Positions 1-9,327 are shown, counted from the first letter of the stretch. The stretch is 64,000 bases of DNA from Helicobacter sp. 13S00482-2 (GCF_002272795.1 NZ_MLAT01000006.1:58506-122505); one strand, 5' to 3'. Notes: generated by a model from the sequence alone, not told the origin. A program made the numbers and translations.

Positions 1-956
1 CCGTGTCCTGCTTGTATAGGCCAACTCGTATGGGAATTGAATCGAAGCTTAGAGCAATTATTGAAGGTATAGGGTCCTTTACATCCAACCTTATATAGAC
101 AATACCCATTTTTCGCATTTTCATCTCCAAATTCCTGGACAAACTCTCCTGCATCAAAATGCCCTCTTCTCTCGCAAAGATCGTGGATCCTATGTCCATA
201 TGCCCAAGTAGGACGATTGTATGCATCAACAGCAGGTAATGTCCCGAACATAATAAAATACATCACATTCCCTATGATATTTTTCTCACTTGGCGGACAA
301 CCTGGCACATTAATGATAGGTTTAGAGATAATTTTACTCAAAGGTTTTGCATTTGAAGGATTTGGGTAAGCGGCTTGAACACCCCCAAAGCTAGAGCAAG
401 TCCCTATAGCAAATATAGCCGCTGCACCTTCTGCTGCATCTCTACACTCTTGAGCTCCTGTACGTCCATCAGCTCCGATAGTGAGAAAATATTCTGTTCC
501 ATGCGGAATGCCTCCTTCTACCATCAAGATATAATTTCCTTTGTGTTTTTTGATGGCATTTGCGAGATTCTGCTCCGCCTGATACCCTGAGGCTGCCATA
601 ATTGTCTCATGGTATTCTAGATTAATATAATCAAAAATAACGCTATCAATGCTAGGATCTTCTGTTCTTAATAAACTCTCACTACAACCCGTACATTCTG
701 CCATGTGTAGCCAAATCACAGGGATTCGATTAGCTATCTGGGCTGCTTTTACAGTGAGAGGAACAAAACTAGCTGGAAGAGCCAAGGTAGCTGTCATAGC
801 TCCTGCCCATTTCATAAAATCCCTTCTGTCAATGCCTTTTTTGTTCATCTCTGTGGAGAGATTTTTATCTTGGTTATGAGCAGTGAGTTTTGAGAGCCTT
901 TTTAGTCTTTGGGAAATCTGTTCATACAGACGTTTGTCTTTATTATTTTCTTCCAT
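1..956 (-). CDS. hyaA: [NiFe] uptake hydrogenase small subunit, 3' end outside window
   Basis: Small (Fe-S) subunit of a membrane-bound periplasmic hydrogenase, which passes electrons from H2 oxidation to the quinone pool. About 318 residues are present; the family is usually near 380, so the C-terminus is cut by the window edge. Reading from the ATG at 956, a long N-terminus leads to a twin-arginine signal (RRDFMKWAG, residues about 43-51) and a hydrophobic stretch. The cluster-binding motif ECTGCSE follows soon after. Near the edge the reading is TSWPIQAGHG, which in this family directly precedes the CIGCSE motif. No other hydrogenase gene is visible; the large subunit would be expected to follow downstream, beyond position 1. 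The identification rests on these motifs. Confidence 0.93.
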   Translation of the reverse strand, partial: MEENNKDKRLYEQISQRLKRLSKLTAHNQDKNLSTEMNKKGIDRRDFMKWAGAMTATLALPASFVPLTVKAAQIANRIPVIWLHMAECTGCSESLLRTEDPSIDSVIFDYINLEYHETIMAASGYQAEQNLANAIKKHKGNYILMVEGGIPHGTEYFLTIGADGRTGAQECRDAAEGAAAIFAIGTCSSFGGVQAAYPNPSNAKPLSKIISKPIINVPGCPPSEKNIIGNVMYFIMFGTLPAVDAYNRPTWAYGHRIHDLCERRGHFDAGEFVQEFGDENAKNGYCLYKVGCKGPYTFNNCSKLRFNSHTSWPIQAGH

Positions 957-1163
957 AGAATCATCCTTGTGTTTGGTTTGTTTAGTTTAAAATCAATTGG
1001 TGGAGCTACTATATAACTTCTTTTATAACAAAACAATAAAATGAGAAATTAAGAAGCTAGATTCATAAAACAAACTGCTAGTTACTACCCTCTTTTAAGT
1101 ATTTTTTGGATAAACTCGCACAAAAACCATTAATTATTATTAAGGATAAAAAGGAGTGAGATT

Positions 1164-2222
1164 TTGAAATTTAGCATTTTATTTGGAGGTGTAAGCTGGG
1201 AGCACGAAATAAGCATTGTGAGTGCAATTTCGCTAAAAAAAGTTCTGGGTGAAAACATAGAAGGATTTATTTTTTTAGATCCATCTCATCGATTTTATTT
1301 GATTCCCGCTGAAAATATGAAATCAACATTTTTCTCCTCCCAAGAATACAAAAAATGCAAAGAAATTCACATTGGCATAGGAAGTTTTTTTTCACAAGGA
1401 ATATTGAAGAAAAAATCTATTCCTCTTGGGATACTTATCAATCTTGTGCATGGTGCTGATGGAGAGGATGGAGTATTAGCTAGTATCTTGGATTTTTACA
1501 AGATACCTTTTATTGGCCCACGCCTTGAAGCATCCGTACTTAGCTTTAATAAATATCTCACAAAACTATATGCCAAAGAAAGGGGTATCAAAACACTTCC
1601 ATTTGAAGTGATTCAAAAGCACAACACTAAAAAACCAAGTGGAGAATTTCCCTTGATTATCAAACCCGTGAGGCTAGGAAGTTCCATCGGGGTATCTGTC
1701 ATTCATTCTGAAAACGAGATTTTTTATGCTCTTGATAATGCATTTGAATTTGACAAAGAAATTATTATCGAACCTTTTATAAAAGGCGTGAAGGAATACA
1801 ATCTAGCTGGTTGCAAGATTTGTGATGGGAATAATAGCGATGATGAGTATATTTTTTCCATCATTGAAGAACCTCAAAAAAAAGATTTGCTTGATTTTGA
1901 GAATAAATATCTCGATTTTTCTCGCACACAACAAGTTCTCAAAGCAGATATAAATGAAAACTTAGAAAGAAAAATCAAAAATGCCTTCAAAAAAATTTAT
2001 GCCAATAAATTTGAAGGAGCACTGATAAGATGTGATTTTTTTGTGATTGAAGAAGAGGTCTATCTAAATGAAATCAACCCCGTACCTGGAAGTTGTGCAA
2101 ATTATCTCTTTGATAATTTTTTAGGTACACTCTTAGAGTTAAGCTCACATCTACCCAAAAAAGAATCTATTAAAATCTCCTATCAATACATAGAGAAAAT
2201 CCAACGAGCAAAAGGCAAATAG
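1164..2222 (+). CDS. ddl: D-alanine--D-alanine ligase
   Basis: ATP-dependent ligase making the D-Ala-D-Ala dipeptide for peptidoglycan, cytoplasmic. The 352 residues match the family length. The N-terminus reads FGGVSWEHEIS, HGADGEDG lies at 96-103 and the Mg/phosphate-binding NEINPVPGS at 302-310, all typical of the ATP-grasp Ddl fold. The start is a TTG with AAGGAG at 1151-1156. The stop overlaps the GTG of the next gene, and murF lies two genes on. The same order (ddl, hydrolase, murF, HIT) is known in H. pylori, so dipeptide synthesis and its addition to the UDP precursor are probably co-transcribed. Confidence 0.95.
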   Translation: MKFSILFGGVSWEHEISIVSAISLKKVLGENIEGFIFLDPSHRFYLIPAENMKSTFFSSQEYKKCKEIHIGIGSFFSQGILKKKSIPLGILINLVHGADGEDGVLASILDFYKIPFIGPRLEASVLSFNKYLTKLYAKERGIKTLPFEVIQKHNTKKPSGEFPLIIKPVRLGSSIGVSVIHSENEIFYALDNAFEFDKEIIIEPFIKGVKEYNLAGCKICDGNNSDDEYIFSIIEEPQKKDLLDFENKYLDFSRTQQVLKADINENLERKIKNAFKKIYANKFEGALIRCDFFVIEEEVYLNEINPVPGSCANYLFDNFLGTLLELSSHLPKKESIKISYQYIEKIQRAKGK

Positions 2223-2935
2223 TGGCAAAAAGATCAATTTGCTATGAAGATAACAAATTTGAGATATCTTATATATTTTTGGATAATCATTCTTCAAAAA
2301 ATATGCTTTTTTTACATGGATGGGGAAGCAATAAGGAATTGATGGAAATAGCCTTTAAAGACAGCTTTAAAGACTTTAACCATTATTATGTTGATATGCC
2401 AGGATTTGGAAATAGTCCTAATGAGTTCATCATATCCACCAAAGATTATGCCAGTATTATCACTAGTTTCATCAATTCATTTGATATTAAAATAAATATC
2501 ATATTAGGGCATAGCTTTGGGGGAAAGGTGGCTTTGTTGTGCAATAGCGATGAAATTATTTTACTCAGTTCTGCGGGAATTGTTGTTCCCAAATCATTGA
2601 AGGTCAAATTCAAAATATTTAGTGCTAAAATACTCAAAATTCTAGGAATCAATTCGAAAAAACTCCGTAGTGCTGATGCTGATAATCTCAATGAAGCAAT
2701 GTATGAGGTGTTTAAACAGGTCGTAAATGAAGATTTTAGTAACATATATGCTCATTTTTCCAAAAAAGCTTATATATTTTGGGGAAGAGATGATAAAGCC
2801 ACCCCCCTATGGTGTGGAGAAAAAATCTCAAGTTTGATGCCCAATAATCATTTTTTTGTTTTGGAGGGCGATCATTATTTTTTTCTCAAACAAGCAAAAA
2901 CAATAGATAAACAATATCACAAGGAAAATCAATGA
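2222..2935 (+). CDS. alpha/beta hydrolase of the ddl-murF cluster
   Basis: Predicted cytoplasmic alpha/beta-hydrolase of 237 residues. An oxyanion-region HGWGS lies at about 32-36, the nucleophile elbow GHSFGG at 96-101 (Ser98), and a late His in GDHYFF (about residue 218) can complete the triad. There is no signal peptide. The GTG start overlaps the ddl stop and the 3' end overlaps acyP, so translation is coupled. A hydrolase in this place between ddl and murF is conserved in Helicobacter, suggesting a link to wall synthesis, but the substrate is unknown. Confidence 0.8.
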   Translation: MAKRSICYEDNKFEISYIFLDNHSSKNMLFLHGWGSNKELMEIAFKDSFKDFNHYYVDMPGFGNSPNEFIISTKDYASIITSFINSFDIKINIILGHSFGGKVALLCNSDEIILLSSAGIVVPKSLKVKFKIFSAKILKILGINSKKLRSADADNLNEAMYEVFKQVVNEDFSNIYAHFSKKAYIFWGRDDKATPLWCGEKISSLMPNNHFFVLEGDHYFFLKQAKTIDKQYHKENQ

Positions 2936-3204
2936 AAAAAGCTATTGAAATAACTATCAAAGGGGTTGTTCAAGGAGTAGGTTTTAGAAAATTTTCTAAA
3001 ATCCAAGCTGATGAACTCCTTATCAAAGGATCAGCTCAAAACTTACCAGATGGGAGTGTTAAGATATATGCTTGTGGAGAAGAAAAAGATATTGAAAATT
3101 TTATTTCTATCCTTAAAATTGGACCTTTAAAATCAGAAGTTCAAAGCGTAGAGCTTCATACCATCGCTGATTTTTCATCTGATGTTTTTGAAATTATTCA
3201 ATAA
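2932..3204 (+). CDS. acyP: acylphosphatase
   Basis: Small cytoplasmic enzyme that hydrolyses acylphosphates. At 90 residues it is family length. The signature VVQGVGFRKF carries the phosphate-binding Arg, and the second motif AQNLPDGSVKI carries the catalytic Asn. The ATG lies inside the end of the upstream hydrolase gene (ATGA-type overlap), so it is part of the ddl-murF operon. Its role there is not evident; it may simply be a housekeeping passenger. Confidence 0.9.
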   Translation: MKKAIEITIKGVVQGVGFRKFSKIQADELLIKGSAQNLPDGSVKIYACGEEKDIENFISILKIGPLKSEVQSVELHTIADFSSDVFEIIQ

Positions 3205-3222
3205 TTATTAATGGGAGCAGGT

Positions 3223-4707
3223 ATGAGCTGGTTAGAGATTTTTGACATTGTCTCAAGATGGATTTTTATTTTTTGTATCAGTTATTATTTGATCACCAAT
3301 CTTCAATGGTATAACTATAGTTTGTATCGCGTGATCACTAAACATCATAAACAAAAGTGGCATTTTTTTCATTTTGTAGTCCCTATTTGCGTATTTCTGA
3401 TCTGTGGTTTTTATACTCAAAATATTATTTTCTATCTGTATCTGTATGTGATTGAAGTCCCATTTATACTATTATGGGGATTTAAGCTGGATAAAAAACT
3501 AGTCTTCACAAAGCGAGTGATTAGATTTTTTGCAATATGTTTTGCATTCGTATTTTTCAATGAAGTATTGACAGTTTTATCAAAAAACTTCGATCCAAGC
3601 CTCCGGTTTTTATATCTTTTGCCCCTATTGTTTGGATGTATATTTTCTAAACTTTATGAGACATTACTTTTGAATCGTTATACACAGATGGCAAAAGATA
3701 AACTCGCCTTGATGGCATCTCTGAGAATTATCGCTGTTACAGGAAGTTTTGGAAAAACGAGTATCAAAAATTTTCTCTATCAGATCCTTCAAAATAAATA
3801 CACCATCTATGCTACTCCAAGAAGCGTGAATACATTTAAAGGAATCATTGATGATATTAATAAAAATCTTGATTTTGGGACAGACATCTATGTTGTTGAA
3901 GCAGGTGCAAGAGAATCTGGAGACATAAAAGAAATCGCATCATTATTGCAACAACAATATGCCATCATAGGTGAAGTAGGACATCAACATATGGAATATT
4001 TTAAGACTTTTGATAATGTACTACAAACCAAGCTTGAGTTATTGGAATCTAAACGATTAAAAAAAGCTTTTGTTTATGAAAAAAATCCTATTCCTGAATA
4101 CATATCAGCAGATAAAAAAGCTCTCATTCAACCTTATCCAGACGATATTAGAAATGTTTCTGCTACTTTAGAAGGCACATCATTTGAAATAAAACTTCAA
4201 AAACAATGGTATTTATTTAAAACCAAAGTATTGGGTCAATTCAATGTGGATAATATCAGTGTAGCTATAATACTAGCAAATGCTTTGAAAGTTCCTATTG
4301 AAGATATTCAAAAATCTGTCTCCAAACTTCAAGCCATACCTCATCGTCTCAACCTTCTTAATGTGAATCAAAAAATTATCATTGATGATAGCTTTAATGG
4401 AAATCTAAAAGGAATGCTTGAAGCTATCAGGTTATCCAATCTTTATGATAAACGAAAAATCATCATCACTCCTGGATTGGTTGAAAGTGACCCAGAGTCT
4501 AATATCGTACTTGCAAAAGAAATTGATAAGGTCTTTGATATTGCGATCATAACAGGTGAACTCAACTCAAAAATATTATCTGCATATATCCAGAGGCCTC
4601 AAAAAATTATTCTAAAAGACAAAACTCAATTAGAAAACATTCTGCAAGGTAGCACTCAAAAGGAAGATTTAATACTTTTTGCCAATGATGCTCCAAGCTA
4701 TATTTAG
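3223..4707 (+). CDS. murF: UDP-MurNAc-tripeptide--D-Ala-D-Ala ligase, membrane-anchored
   Basis: Mur ligase that adds D-Ala-D-Ala to the UDP-MurNAc-tripeptide. The P-loop TGSFGKTS lies about 173 residues in, followed by a Mur-type acceptor region and the C-terminal DDSFNGNLKGM segment typical of MurF. The first 150 residues are unusual for textbook MurF: they hold several strongly hydrophobic stretches, so this is an inner-membrane-anchored form, as in other Helicobacter. I chose ATG 3223 because GGGAG (3213-3217) is well spaced for it, whereas the in-frame ATG at 3211 has no ribosome site. It sits with ddl, which makes its substrate. Confidence 0.9.
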   Translation: MSWLEIFDIVSRWIFIFCISYYLITNLQWYNYSLYRVITKHHKQKWHFFHFVVPICVFLICGFYTQNIIFYLYLYVIEVPFILLWGFKLDKKLVFTKRVIRFFAICFAFVFFNEVLTVLSKNFDPSLRFLYLLPLLFGCIFSKLYETLLLNRYTQMAKDKLALMASLRIIAVTGSFGKTSIKNFLYQILQNKYTIYATPRSVNTFKGIIDDINKNLDFGTDIYVVEAGARESGDIKEIASLLQQQYAIIGEVGHQHMEYFKTFDNVLQTKLELLESKRLKKAFVYEKNPIPEYISADKKALIQPYPDDIRNVSATLEGTSFEIKLQKQWYLFKTKVLGQFNVDNISVAIILANALKVPIEDIQKSVSKLQAIPHRLNLLNVNQKIIIDDSFNGNLKGMLEAIRLSNLYDKRKIIITPGLVESDPESNIVLAKEIDKVFDIAIITGELNSKILSAYIQRPQKIILKDKTQLENILQGSTQKEDLILFANDAPSYI

Positions 4708-4715
4708 GAAAACAA

Positions 4716-5204
4716 ATGGATAGAATCTACTCTCCTTGGCGTAGTGAATATTTCGGCTCAAAAGACGATAGTTGTGTATTTTGTAAAATTAGTGCTCACC
4801 CCGAACTTGATGAGCAAAACCGAGTATTTTATCGTGATAATATCTGCTTTGGCGTGATGAACCGCTATCCTTATACTCCTGGTCATTTTATGCTCATTCC
4901 ACATTTTCACACAGATAGTCCTGATATGCTCACTCAAAAAGATTGGCTACATATACACAAGCTCTCACAAAAAGCAGTATCTCTATTATATGATTATGGA
5001 GCTAGTGGCATTAATATCGGTATGAATATCAAAAAAGCAGGAGGTGCAGGGATTCCTGAGCATATTCACTTGCATATACTTCCTCGATATATAGGGGATA
5101 CAAATTTTTTCACCACAATCGCAGAAGGAAGAACCTATGGGGTAGATTTTGATATCGTGTATGAAAAGATTAAAGAACTAGCTCAAAAATATTTCAAGGA
5201 GTGA
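4716..5204 (+). CDS. HIT family nucleotide hydrolase/transferase
   Basis: Histidine-triad protein of 162 residues. The triad HIHLH lies at 116-120 (His116, 118, 120), and a CVFC pair at 20-23 may bind zinc, as in HIT members with an N-terminal Cys pair. These enzymes act on nucleotide phosphoramidates or dinucleoside polyphosphates; the exact substrate is not readable here. It starts 8 nt after murF and ends 3 nt before the ankyrin gene, so it is operonic. The position after murF is the same as in H. pylori. Confidence 0.88.
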   Translation: MDRIYSPWRSEYFGSKDDSCVFCKISAHPELDEQNRVFYRDNICFGVMNRYPYTPGHFMLIPHFHTDSPDMLTQKDWLHIHKLSQKAVSLLYDYGASGINIGMNIKKAGGAGIPEHIHLHILPRYIGDTNFFTTIAEGRTYGVDFDIVYEKIKELAQKYFKE

Positions 5205-5207
5205 AAA

Positions 5208-6050
5208 ATGAAAAAATTTTATTTGCTATGGATATTGTGCGTTCTACTTTCAAATCTGTATGGGAACAAATATGATTATCTTCTTTTTAGCAATAACTAT
5301 AAAGATGTGAGAAAGGGAGTGGATTTGGGGGCTGATGTGAATTCACGCCTACGTGGAAGCACTCCATTATATGATGCTTCTAGAAAAAATAATATGGATA
5401 TTTTGTATCTTCTAATCAATCGTGGGGCTGATGTGAATGCCATCTCGCACGGCGAAACTGCACTTCATAAGGTAGTTCAATTTGGCAATTTAAAGTTCGC
5501 ACAAATCCTCTTAAAAGAAGGGGCTGATGTGAATATTAGAGATAGCATCAGAGGAAATACCCCTCTTCATTATGCTGTGTCTAGGCAAGATAGCAATATG
5601 ATAGCCTTATTAATGAAATATGGAGGAGATATGTATATTAAAAATAACAGTGGGGATACCCCAGCACGCTATATCCTGTCGCGCGTAAGCGTACCTGCTG
5701 TGAGATTTAATGATAAAAATATTTCTCTGGCATCAAGTCCCTTTATGGTTTCTCAAGGCTCTGTAGGATTCTCTATAGCCAATCTCACACCTGATTTTAT
5801 AACCATCACTTATGCAGCTCTATATATTGATGGCGATCTTGTATCAGAATCTCAATTCAACCGAACTCTACCTCCTAGTGCTTCAGCCACTATCGGATCA
5901 TTGCCTATTAGCAATAATGCATATAGGAGTATCTCTATCAACCGATCAGGAATAGCAAGAATTAAATATGGCTTTGCCGTTGAATATACCATTAATGGGA
6001 GCAATAAGAGTATGTATAAAACTACTCGGGTAGATATTCAAGTATGGTAA
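5208..6050 (+). CDS. exported ankyrin-repeat protein
   Basis: A 280-residue protein with a cleavable-looking signal peptide (MKKFYLLWILCVLLSNLYG). Four ankyrin-type repeats follow, with the recurring GADVN turn (residues about 43, 77, 110, then a weaker fourth). The last 110 residues form a different, beta-rich domain of unknown type. It is probably periplasmic, with the repeats as a protein-binding scaffold. It is the last gene of the ddl-murF run, followed directly by a hairpin terminator. The partner is unknown. Confidence 0.8.
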   Translation: MKKFYLLWILCVLLSNLYGNKYDYLLFSNNYKDVRKGVDLGADVNSRLRGSTPLYDASRKNNMDILYLLINRGADVNAISHGETALHKVVQFGNLKFAQILLKEGADVNIRDSIRGNTPLHYAVSRQDSNMIALLMKYGGDMYIKNNSGDTPARYILSRVSVPAVRFNDKNISLASSPFMVSQGSVGFSIANLTPDFITITYAALYIDGDLVSESQFNRTLPPSASATIGSLPISNNAYRSISINRSGIARIKYGFAVEYTINGSNKSMYKTTRVDIQVW

Positions 6051-6052
6051 AT

Positions 6053-6079
6053 CCCCAAAAGGATGGTTCCTTTTGAGGG
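6053..6079 (+). terminator. hairpin after the ankyrin gene
   Basis: CCCCAAAAGGA, a TGGT loop, then TCCTTTTGAGGG forms a GC-closed stem with one bulged base, starting 3 nt after the stop. It is followed by AT-rich sequence but no clean T-run. Probable end of the ddl-to-ankyrin transcript. Confidence 0.6.
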
Positions 6080-6138
6080 TTAAATAAAAAATTCAGTTAT
6101 TTTCTACTAGATTTTACTTACATATATCAATTTTATAT

Positions 6139-6144
6139 TATAAT
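6139..6144 (+). promoter_or_regulatory. -10 box for the YceI gene
   Basis: A perfect TATAAT, 35 nt before the ATG, sits in an AT-rich stretch without an obvious -35, the usual Helicobacter sigma-80 style. A ribosome site (GGAG) lies just before the start. Confidence 0.6.
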
Positions 6145-6178
6145 AACTCGCATTATCATTAAAAAATGGAGAAATTCA

Positions 6179-6748
6179 ATGAAGAAAATTCTACTAGCAC
6201 TTGCTTTTATAAGTGTATTGGGTTATTCGCTAAGTGCACTCACACTTGATAGTAAAAGTGCAAAAATCTATTTTGTGGGCTACAAGCTCAAAAATAAGAC
6301 AAAGGTTCCAGGTTTCATCGATGGCGTTGTTTTTACTTTTGCAAAAACTCAAGGCAGTATCTCTGATATTATTTCCAAAGTCAAAGTAACTGCGGATTTT
6401 GCCAAAGAAAACACCAAAGATAAAACAAGAGACAATAACATTCATAGAACCTTTATCGCTAATCTCAAAGATTCTAAGATTAAAGCTGAGGTTTTAAAAA
6501 TAAACGGGAATGATTCAGAAGGTGAATTAACAGCAAAAATAACCTTTAATGGTGTGAGTAAAGAAATCCCTATGAAATACGTTCTAGCTGATGGTAAATT
6601 CAAAGCTTCGGGAAAAATTGATATGTCTAAAGATTTCAATCTAAATAAATCTTATGTGGCTCTATCTACAGATAAAATGATTTCTGCACTTCATGGGCAC
6701 CAAACCTATACTGATGTAGAAATAGGTTTTCAAGCAGACATTAAGTAG
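6179..6748 (+). CDS. periplasmic YceI-family lipid-binding protein
   Basis: A 189-residue secreted protein with signal peptide MKKILLALAFISVLGYSLSA. A single YceI lipocalin-like barrel follows: paired strands, a central segment with TRDNNIHRTF, then FNGVSKEIPMKYVL, and the closing SYVALSTDKMISALHGHQTYTDVEIGF. Family members bind isoprenoids such as polyprenyl quinones in the periplasm. It has its own promoter and is flanked by hairpins on both sides, so it is monocistronic. Confidence 0.88.
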   Translation: MKKILLALAFISVLGYSLSALTLDSKSAKIYFVGYKLKNKTKVPGFIDGVVFTFAKTQGSISDIISKVKVTADFAKENTKDKTRDNNIHRTFIANLKDSKIKAEVLKINGNDSEGELTAKITFNGVSKEIPMKYVLADGKFKASGKIDMSKDFNLNKSYVALSTDKMISALHGHQTYTDVEIGFQADIK

Positions 6749-6754
6749 CCTTTT

Positions 6755-6781
6755 GAAATTGGTAGATTTCCTACCAATTTC
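6755..6781. terminator. hairpin between convergent genes
   Basis: An 11-bp perfect stem, GAAATTGGTAG / CTACCAATTTC, with a 5-nt loop, sits between the rightward YceI gene and the leftward pseudopilin gene. It could end both transcripts. A T-run is weak on both sides. Confidence 0.6.
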
Positions 6782-6833
6782 ACTCTAATAAACTTTCTAA
6801 CTCTTCTTCAGATCAAACAAAAATTCCTACTTC

Positions 6834-7262
6834 TTATTTCATCTTTGTTTTATAGTTTAATCTCTTGCATAGAGGATTTATTAGAGGACAAAATATTTTG
6901 GGATTACTAGAAAAATCTTTTGGAATAATAGAAAATCTCACATTCTCGCCCCCAGAAATAAGAAGAATACTAGAAGTCTTTTTATCAAATTTGATGGCAC
7001 ACTTGGAAGTATTATCCTGCTGAAAACGAAAAAACACAGCATCAATTTTACTTCTCTCAACAGGCCTATATGAAAGCAAAGAAAGAGTAAAAAGACTAGA
7101 GAGTTCATTTTGGATATTGGCTAACCTTGTGCTTAAGCTAATCTCGCATATTTTTGAATCAAAGCTAAGTTTGGGTAGTGCAAAAGTCAAAATTATTCCA
7201 AAAATCACAATAGTAAATACAAGTTCTATATAGCTAAATGCCTTAGAGTTTGATGCTACCAT
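6834..7262 (-). CDS. prepilin-type pseudopilin (second of pair)
   Basis: Type II secretion / transformation-type pseudopilin of 142 residues. After a short leader (MVASNSKAF) comes a class III prepilin N-terminus with Glu at +5 and a long hydrophobic helix, SYIELVFTIVIFGIILTFALPKL. The rest is a variable soluble domain with a Cys pair near the C-terminus. I use ATG 7262; a longer reading to 7304 adds 14 residues lying deep inside the upstream gene. It overlaps that gene's 3' end by 20 nt. No prepilin peptidase or secretion ATPase is in the window. Confidence 0.75.
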   Translation of the reverse strand: MVASNSKAFSYIELVFTIVIFGIILTFALPKLSFDSKICEISLSTRLANIQNELSSLFTLSLLSYRPVERSKIDAVFFRFQQDNTSKCAIKFDKKTSSILLISGGENVRFSIIPKDFSSNPKIFCPLINPLCKRLNYKTKMK

Positions 7263-7686
7263 TGCTAAATGAAATAGAAATTGGCTTATTATAGATCTTA
7301 GCAAGTTTTTGACACAAAGGTGAATTCACAGATTTATCAATATTTACATCAAGATTACTGCCAGAGAAATCTATGAGGACACAATTATTTTTATCATCCA
7401 AAGCCCCATCTTTTGCCAGACGCACACCATTTGAAGTTGGTATCCACCTAGTAGGATTGAGTCCCGCTGTTTGCATTATAAAATCACCATTAAGAGCACT
7501 AGAATCTATATCTTCGGTGAGGCTTTTAGCCTGAATGGAGCTTAAAATACTCTGAATATCACTCTGTACCGCCACATACTGTGCATCGCTACGAGTAATT
7601 GAAAGTTTGGGGATAGCTATTGCAGCAATGATACCAATAATCACGATAACAAATACCAATTCAATCATACTGAATGCATTTTTCAA
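7243..7686 (-). CDS. prepilin-type pseudopilin (first of pair)
   Basis: A 147-residue pseudopilin with a very short leader (MKNA) before the signature FSMIELVFVIVIIGIIAAIAIPKL, including the conserved Glu at +5. It starts at TTG, with AGGAG just upstream. The C-terminal domain carries two Cys that could form a disulfide. It is the first of two overlapping pseudopilin genes, probably minor subunits of a DNA-uptake or type II secretion pseudopilus. Which machine they serve cannot be told from this window. Confidence 0.8.
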   Translation of the reverse strand: MKNAFSMIELVFVIVIIGIIAAIAIPKLSITRSDAQYVAVQSDIQSILSSIQAKSLTEDIDSSALNGDFIMQTAGLNPTRWIPTSNGVRLAKDGALDDKNNCVLIDFSGSNLDVNIDKSVNSPLCQKLAKIYNKPISISFSNGSIKL

Positions 7687-7696
7687 GTTTAATCTC

Positions 7697-8389
7697 CTAT
7701 TTAAGTAAAGTATCTACCATATTTTTAACAAAGTTCGCAGAAACACGGGCAGAACTATCTAAAAATTCATCAAAGCTAACATCTGCTTGGCCATCAGCAC
7801 TATCGCTAATTGATCGGAATATGCAGAAAGGAACTTTTAGCAAATTGCACACAACTGCCACAGAAGCCCCTTCCATTTCAACAGCATCGGCAGAAAAATT
7901 TTTGATTAGCCATTGTTTTTTTTCAGCACTCGCAATAAACTGATCTCCTGAGGCAATGATTCCTTCTTGGAGTGAAGTGTCATGCTTTTTTGCTACAGCT
8001 CTAGCGATGTCATTGAGCTCTGCATCTGTCTCAATATAAACCTGACTCTCTGGAATAAATCCTAATGGATGACCAAAGGCAGTTATATCTACATCGTGTT
8101 GACAAAGTTTAGTAGCGATCATCAAATCCCCTACCTTTAAATCACTTCTCAATCCTCCTGCTACGCCACTAAAGATGATTTTTTCACATCCAAAGTGTAA
8201 AATCATACTTGAAGCAGTGAGTGCAGAATGAACTTTGCCAATTTTACTATAGGCAATAAAGATCTGTGCATTTTTATAAGAAATGCAATAGAAGCGATTG
8301 CCCCCTAAATTAAATTCCTCATATTTCCCAAATATCTCAAGTAATGGCGTGATTTCTTCGGCCATCGCACCAATAATACCAATTTTCAT
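7697..8389 (-). CDS. mtnN: 5'-methylthioadenosine/S-adenosylhomocysteine nucleosidase
   Basis: Cytoplasmic nucleosidase cleaving MTA and SAH. In Helicobacter and Campylobacter the same enzyme also hydrolyses 6-amino-6-deoxyfutalosine for menaquinone synthesis. The 230 residues are full length. Visible are the N-terminal GIIGAMAEEI, the ribose/purine region FSGVAGGL, the substrate-binding VEMEGASVA and the catalytic Asp in RSISDSADG. AGGA lies just upstream of the ATG. It follows fabD at 11 nt, so the two are likely co-transcribed. Confidence 0.94.
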   Translation of the reverse strand: MKIGIIGAMAEEITPLLEIFGKYEEFNLGGNRFYCISYKNAQIFIAYSKIGKVHSALTASSMILHFGCEKIIFSGVAGGLRSDLKVGDLMIATKLCQHDVDITAFGHPLGFIPESQVYIETDAELNDIARAVAKKHDTSLQEGIIASGDQFIASAEKKQWLIKNFSADAVEMEGASVAVVCNLLKVPFCIFRSISDSADGQADVSFDEFLDSSARVSANFVKNMVDTLLK

Positions 8390-8400
8390 TTGTTTTCCTT

Positions 8401-9327
8401 CTATTTTATTTGAGTGATAACTTCATTGAGAGATTCAAGATTGGCCACACTTAATGTAGGTTTTTCACTTAGTCTTTTATTTAATCCCTTCAATACACCT
8501 CCGTGACCAAATTCAATAAACATATCCACTTCATCACTTAATTTCCTAATAGATTGTTTATATAAAACAGGCTTTACAAGCTGTTCACTTAAAAGCTCAA
8601 TGGCTCTTTGTTTTGTATTATAGGCTTCCATCGTTGCATTTGAAAGTACGCTTAAAGAAAACTCCTCGCCCAACAATTCCTCTAACAATACCTTAAAATC
8701 ATCGCAAATCTCGCCTAAAATGGGGCAATGACTAGCTACCGACATAGGGAGAAGCAATGCTCTTTTTGCCCCCATTTCTTTTATAGCTCCCTCTGCTTCT
8801 TGCAAGTCTTTTTTTATACCCGCTAATACAATCTGTCCATCGCCATTGTAGTTCGCACACCAAATGCTCTTCTGGCTAGATTGTTGCTGCAAACAAAAAT
8901 TTTGAAGCTTATCATCCTCTAGCCCTACCACGACCATCATTCCAGCATCTTTACCCTCACAAGCCTTCTGCATCAACTCCCCTCTTTTGTGGGTCAAAAC
9001 CATAGCATCTTCAAAACTAAGAGCCCCCGCAATGCTTAGAGCACTGATCTCTCCTAGTGAATGACCAAGTGCAATTTCTGGCAATAAAGAGCATTCCTCC
9101 TGTAATATGGTATGGGCAATATAACTCACCAAAAATATTGCAGGTTGCGTGAATGCGGTTTGATTGATCTGTTCATTTTCTTGAAATAATAATTTTTTCA
9201 TATCAACTTTGATACTTTGAGAAGCTCTTTCAAACAGATCTTTGGCCACACTAAAATTATCGTAGAATTCTTTACCCATACCGATATTTTGGCTTCCTTG
9301 ACCAGGGAAAATAAAAGCATACTTCAT
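8401..9327 (-). CDS. fabD: malonyl-CoA:ACP transacylase
   Basis: Transfers the malonyl group from CoA to ACP at the start of type II fatty-acid elongation. The 308 residues match the family. FPGQGSQ lies at the N-terminus, the nucleophile is in GHSLGE (residues about 87-92) and the catalytic His in VASHCP. It is the first gene of a leftward run (fabD, mtnN, perhaps the pseudopilins). Its start lies about 150 bp from the tRNA-Ser gene on the other strand. Confidence 0.95.
   Translation of the reverse strand: MKYAFIFPGQGSQNIGMGKEFYDNFSVAKDLFERASQSIKVDMKKLLFQENEQINQTAFTQPAIFLVSYIAHTILQEECSLLPEIALGHSLGEISALSIAGALSFEDAMVLTHKRGELMQKACEGKDAGMMVVVGLEDDKLQNFCLQQQSSQKSIWCANYNGDGQIVLAGIKKDLQEAEGAIKEMGAKRALLLPMSVASHCPILGEICDDFKVLLEELLGEEFSLSVLSNATMEAYNTKQRAIELLSEQLVKPVLYKQSIRKLSDEVDMFIEFGHGGVLKGLNKRLSEKPTLSVANLESLNEVITQIK

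Noticed and set aside
375..879. Rightward frames of 71 and 76 codons
   Set aside because: They lie opposite the hydrogenase small-subunit gene, whose Tat signal and Cys motifs are clear.
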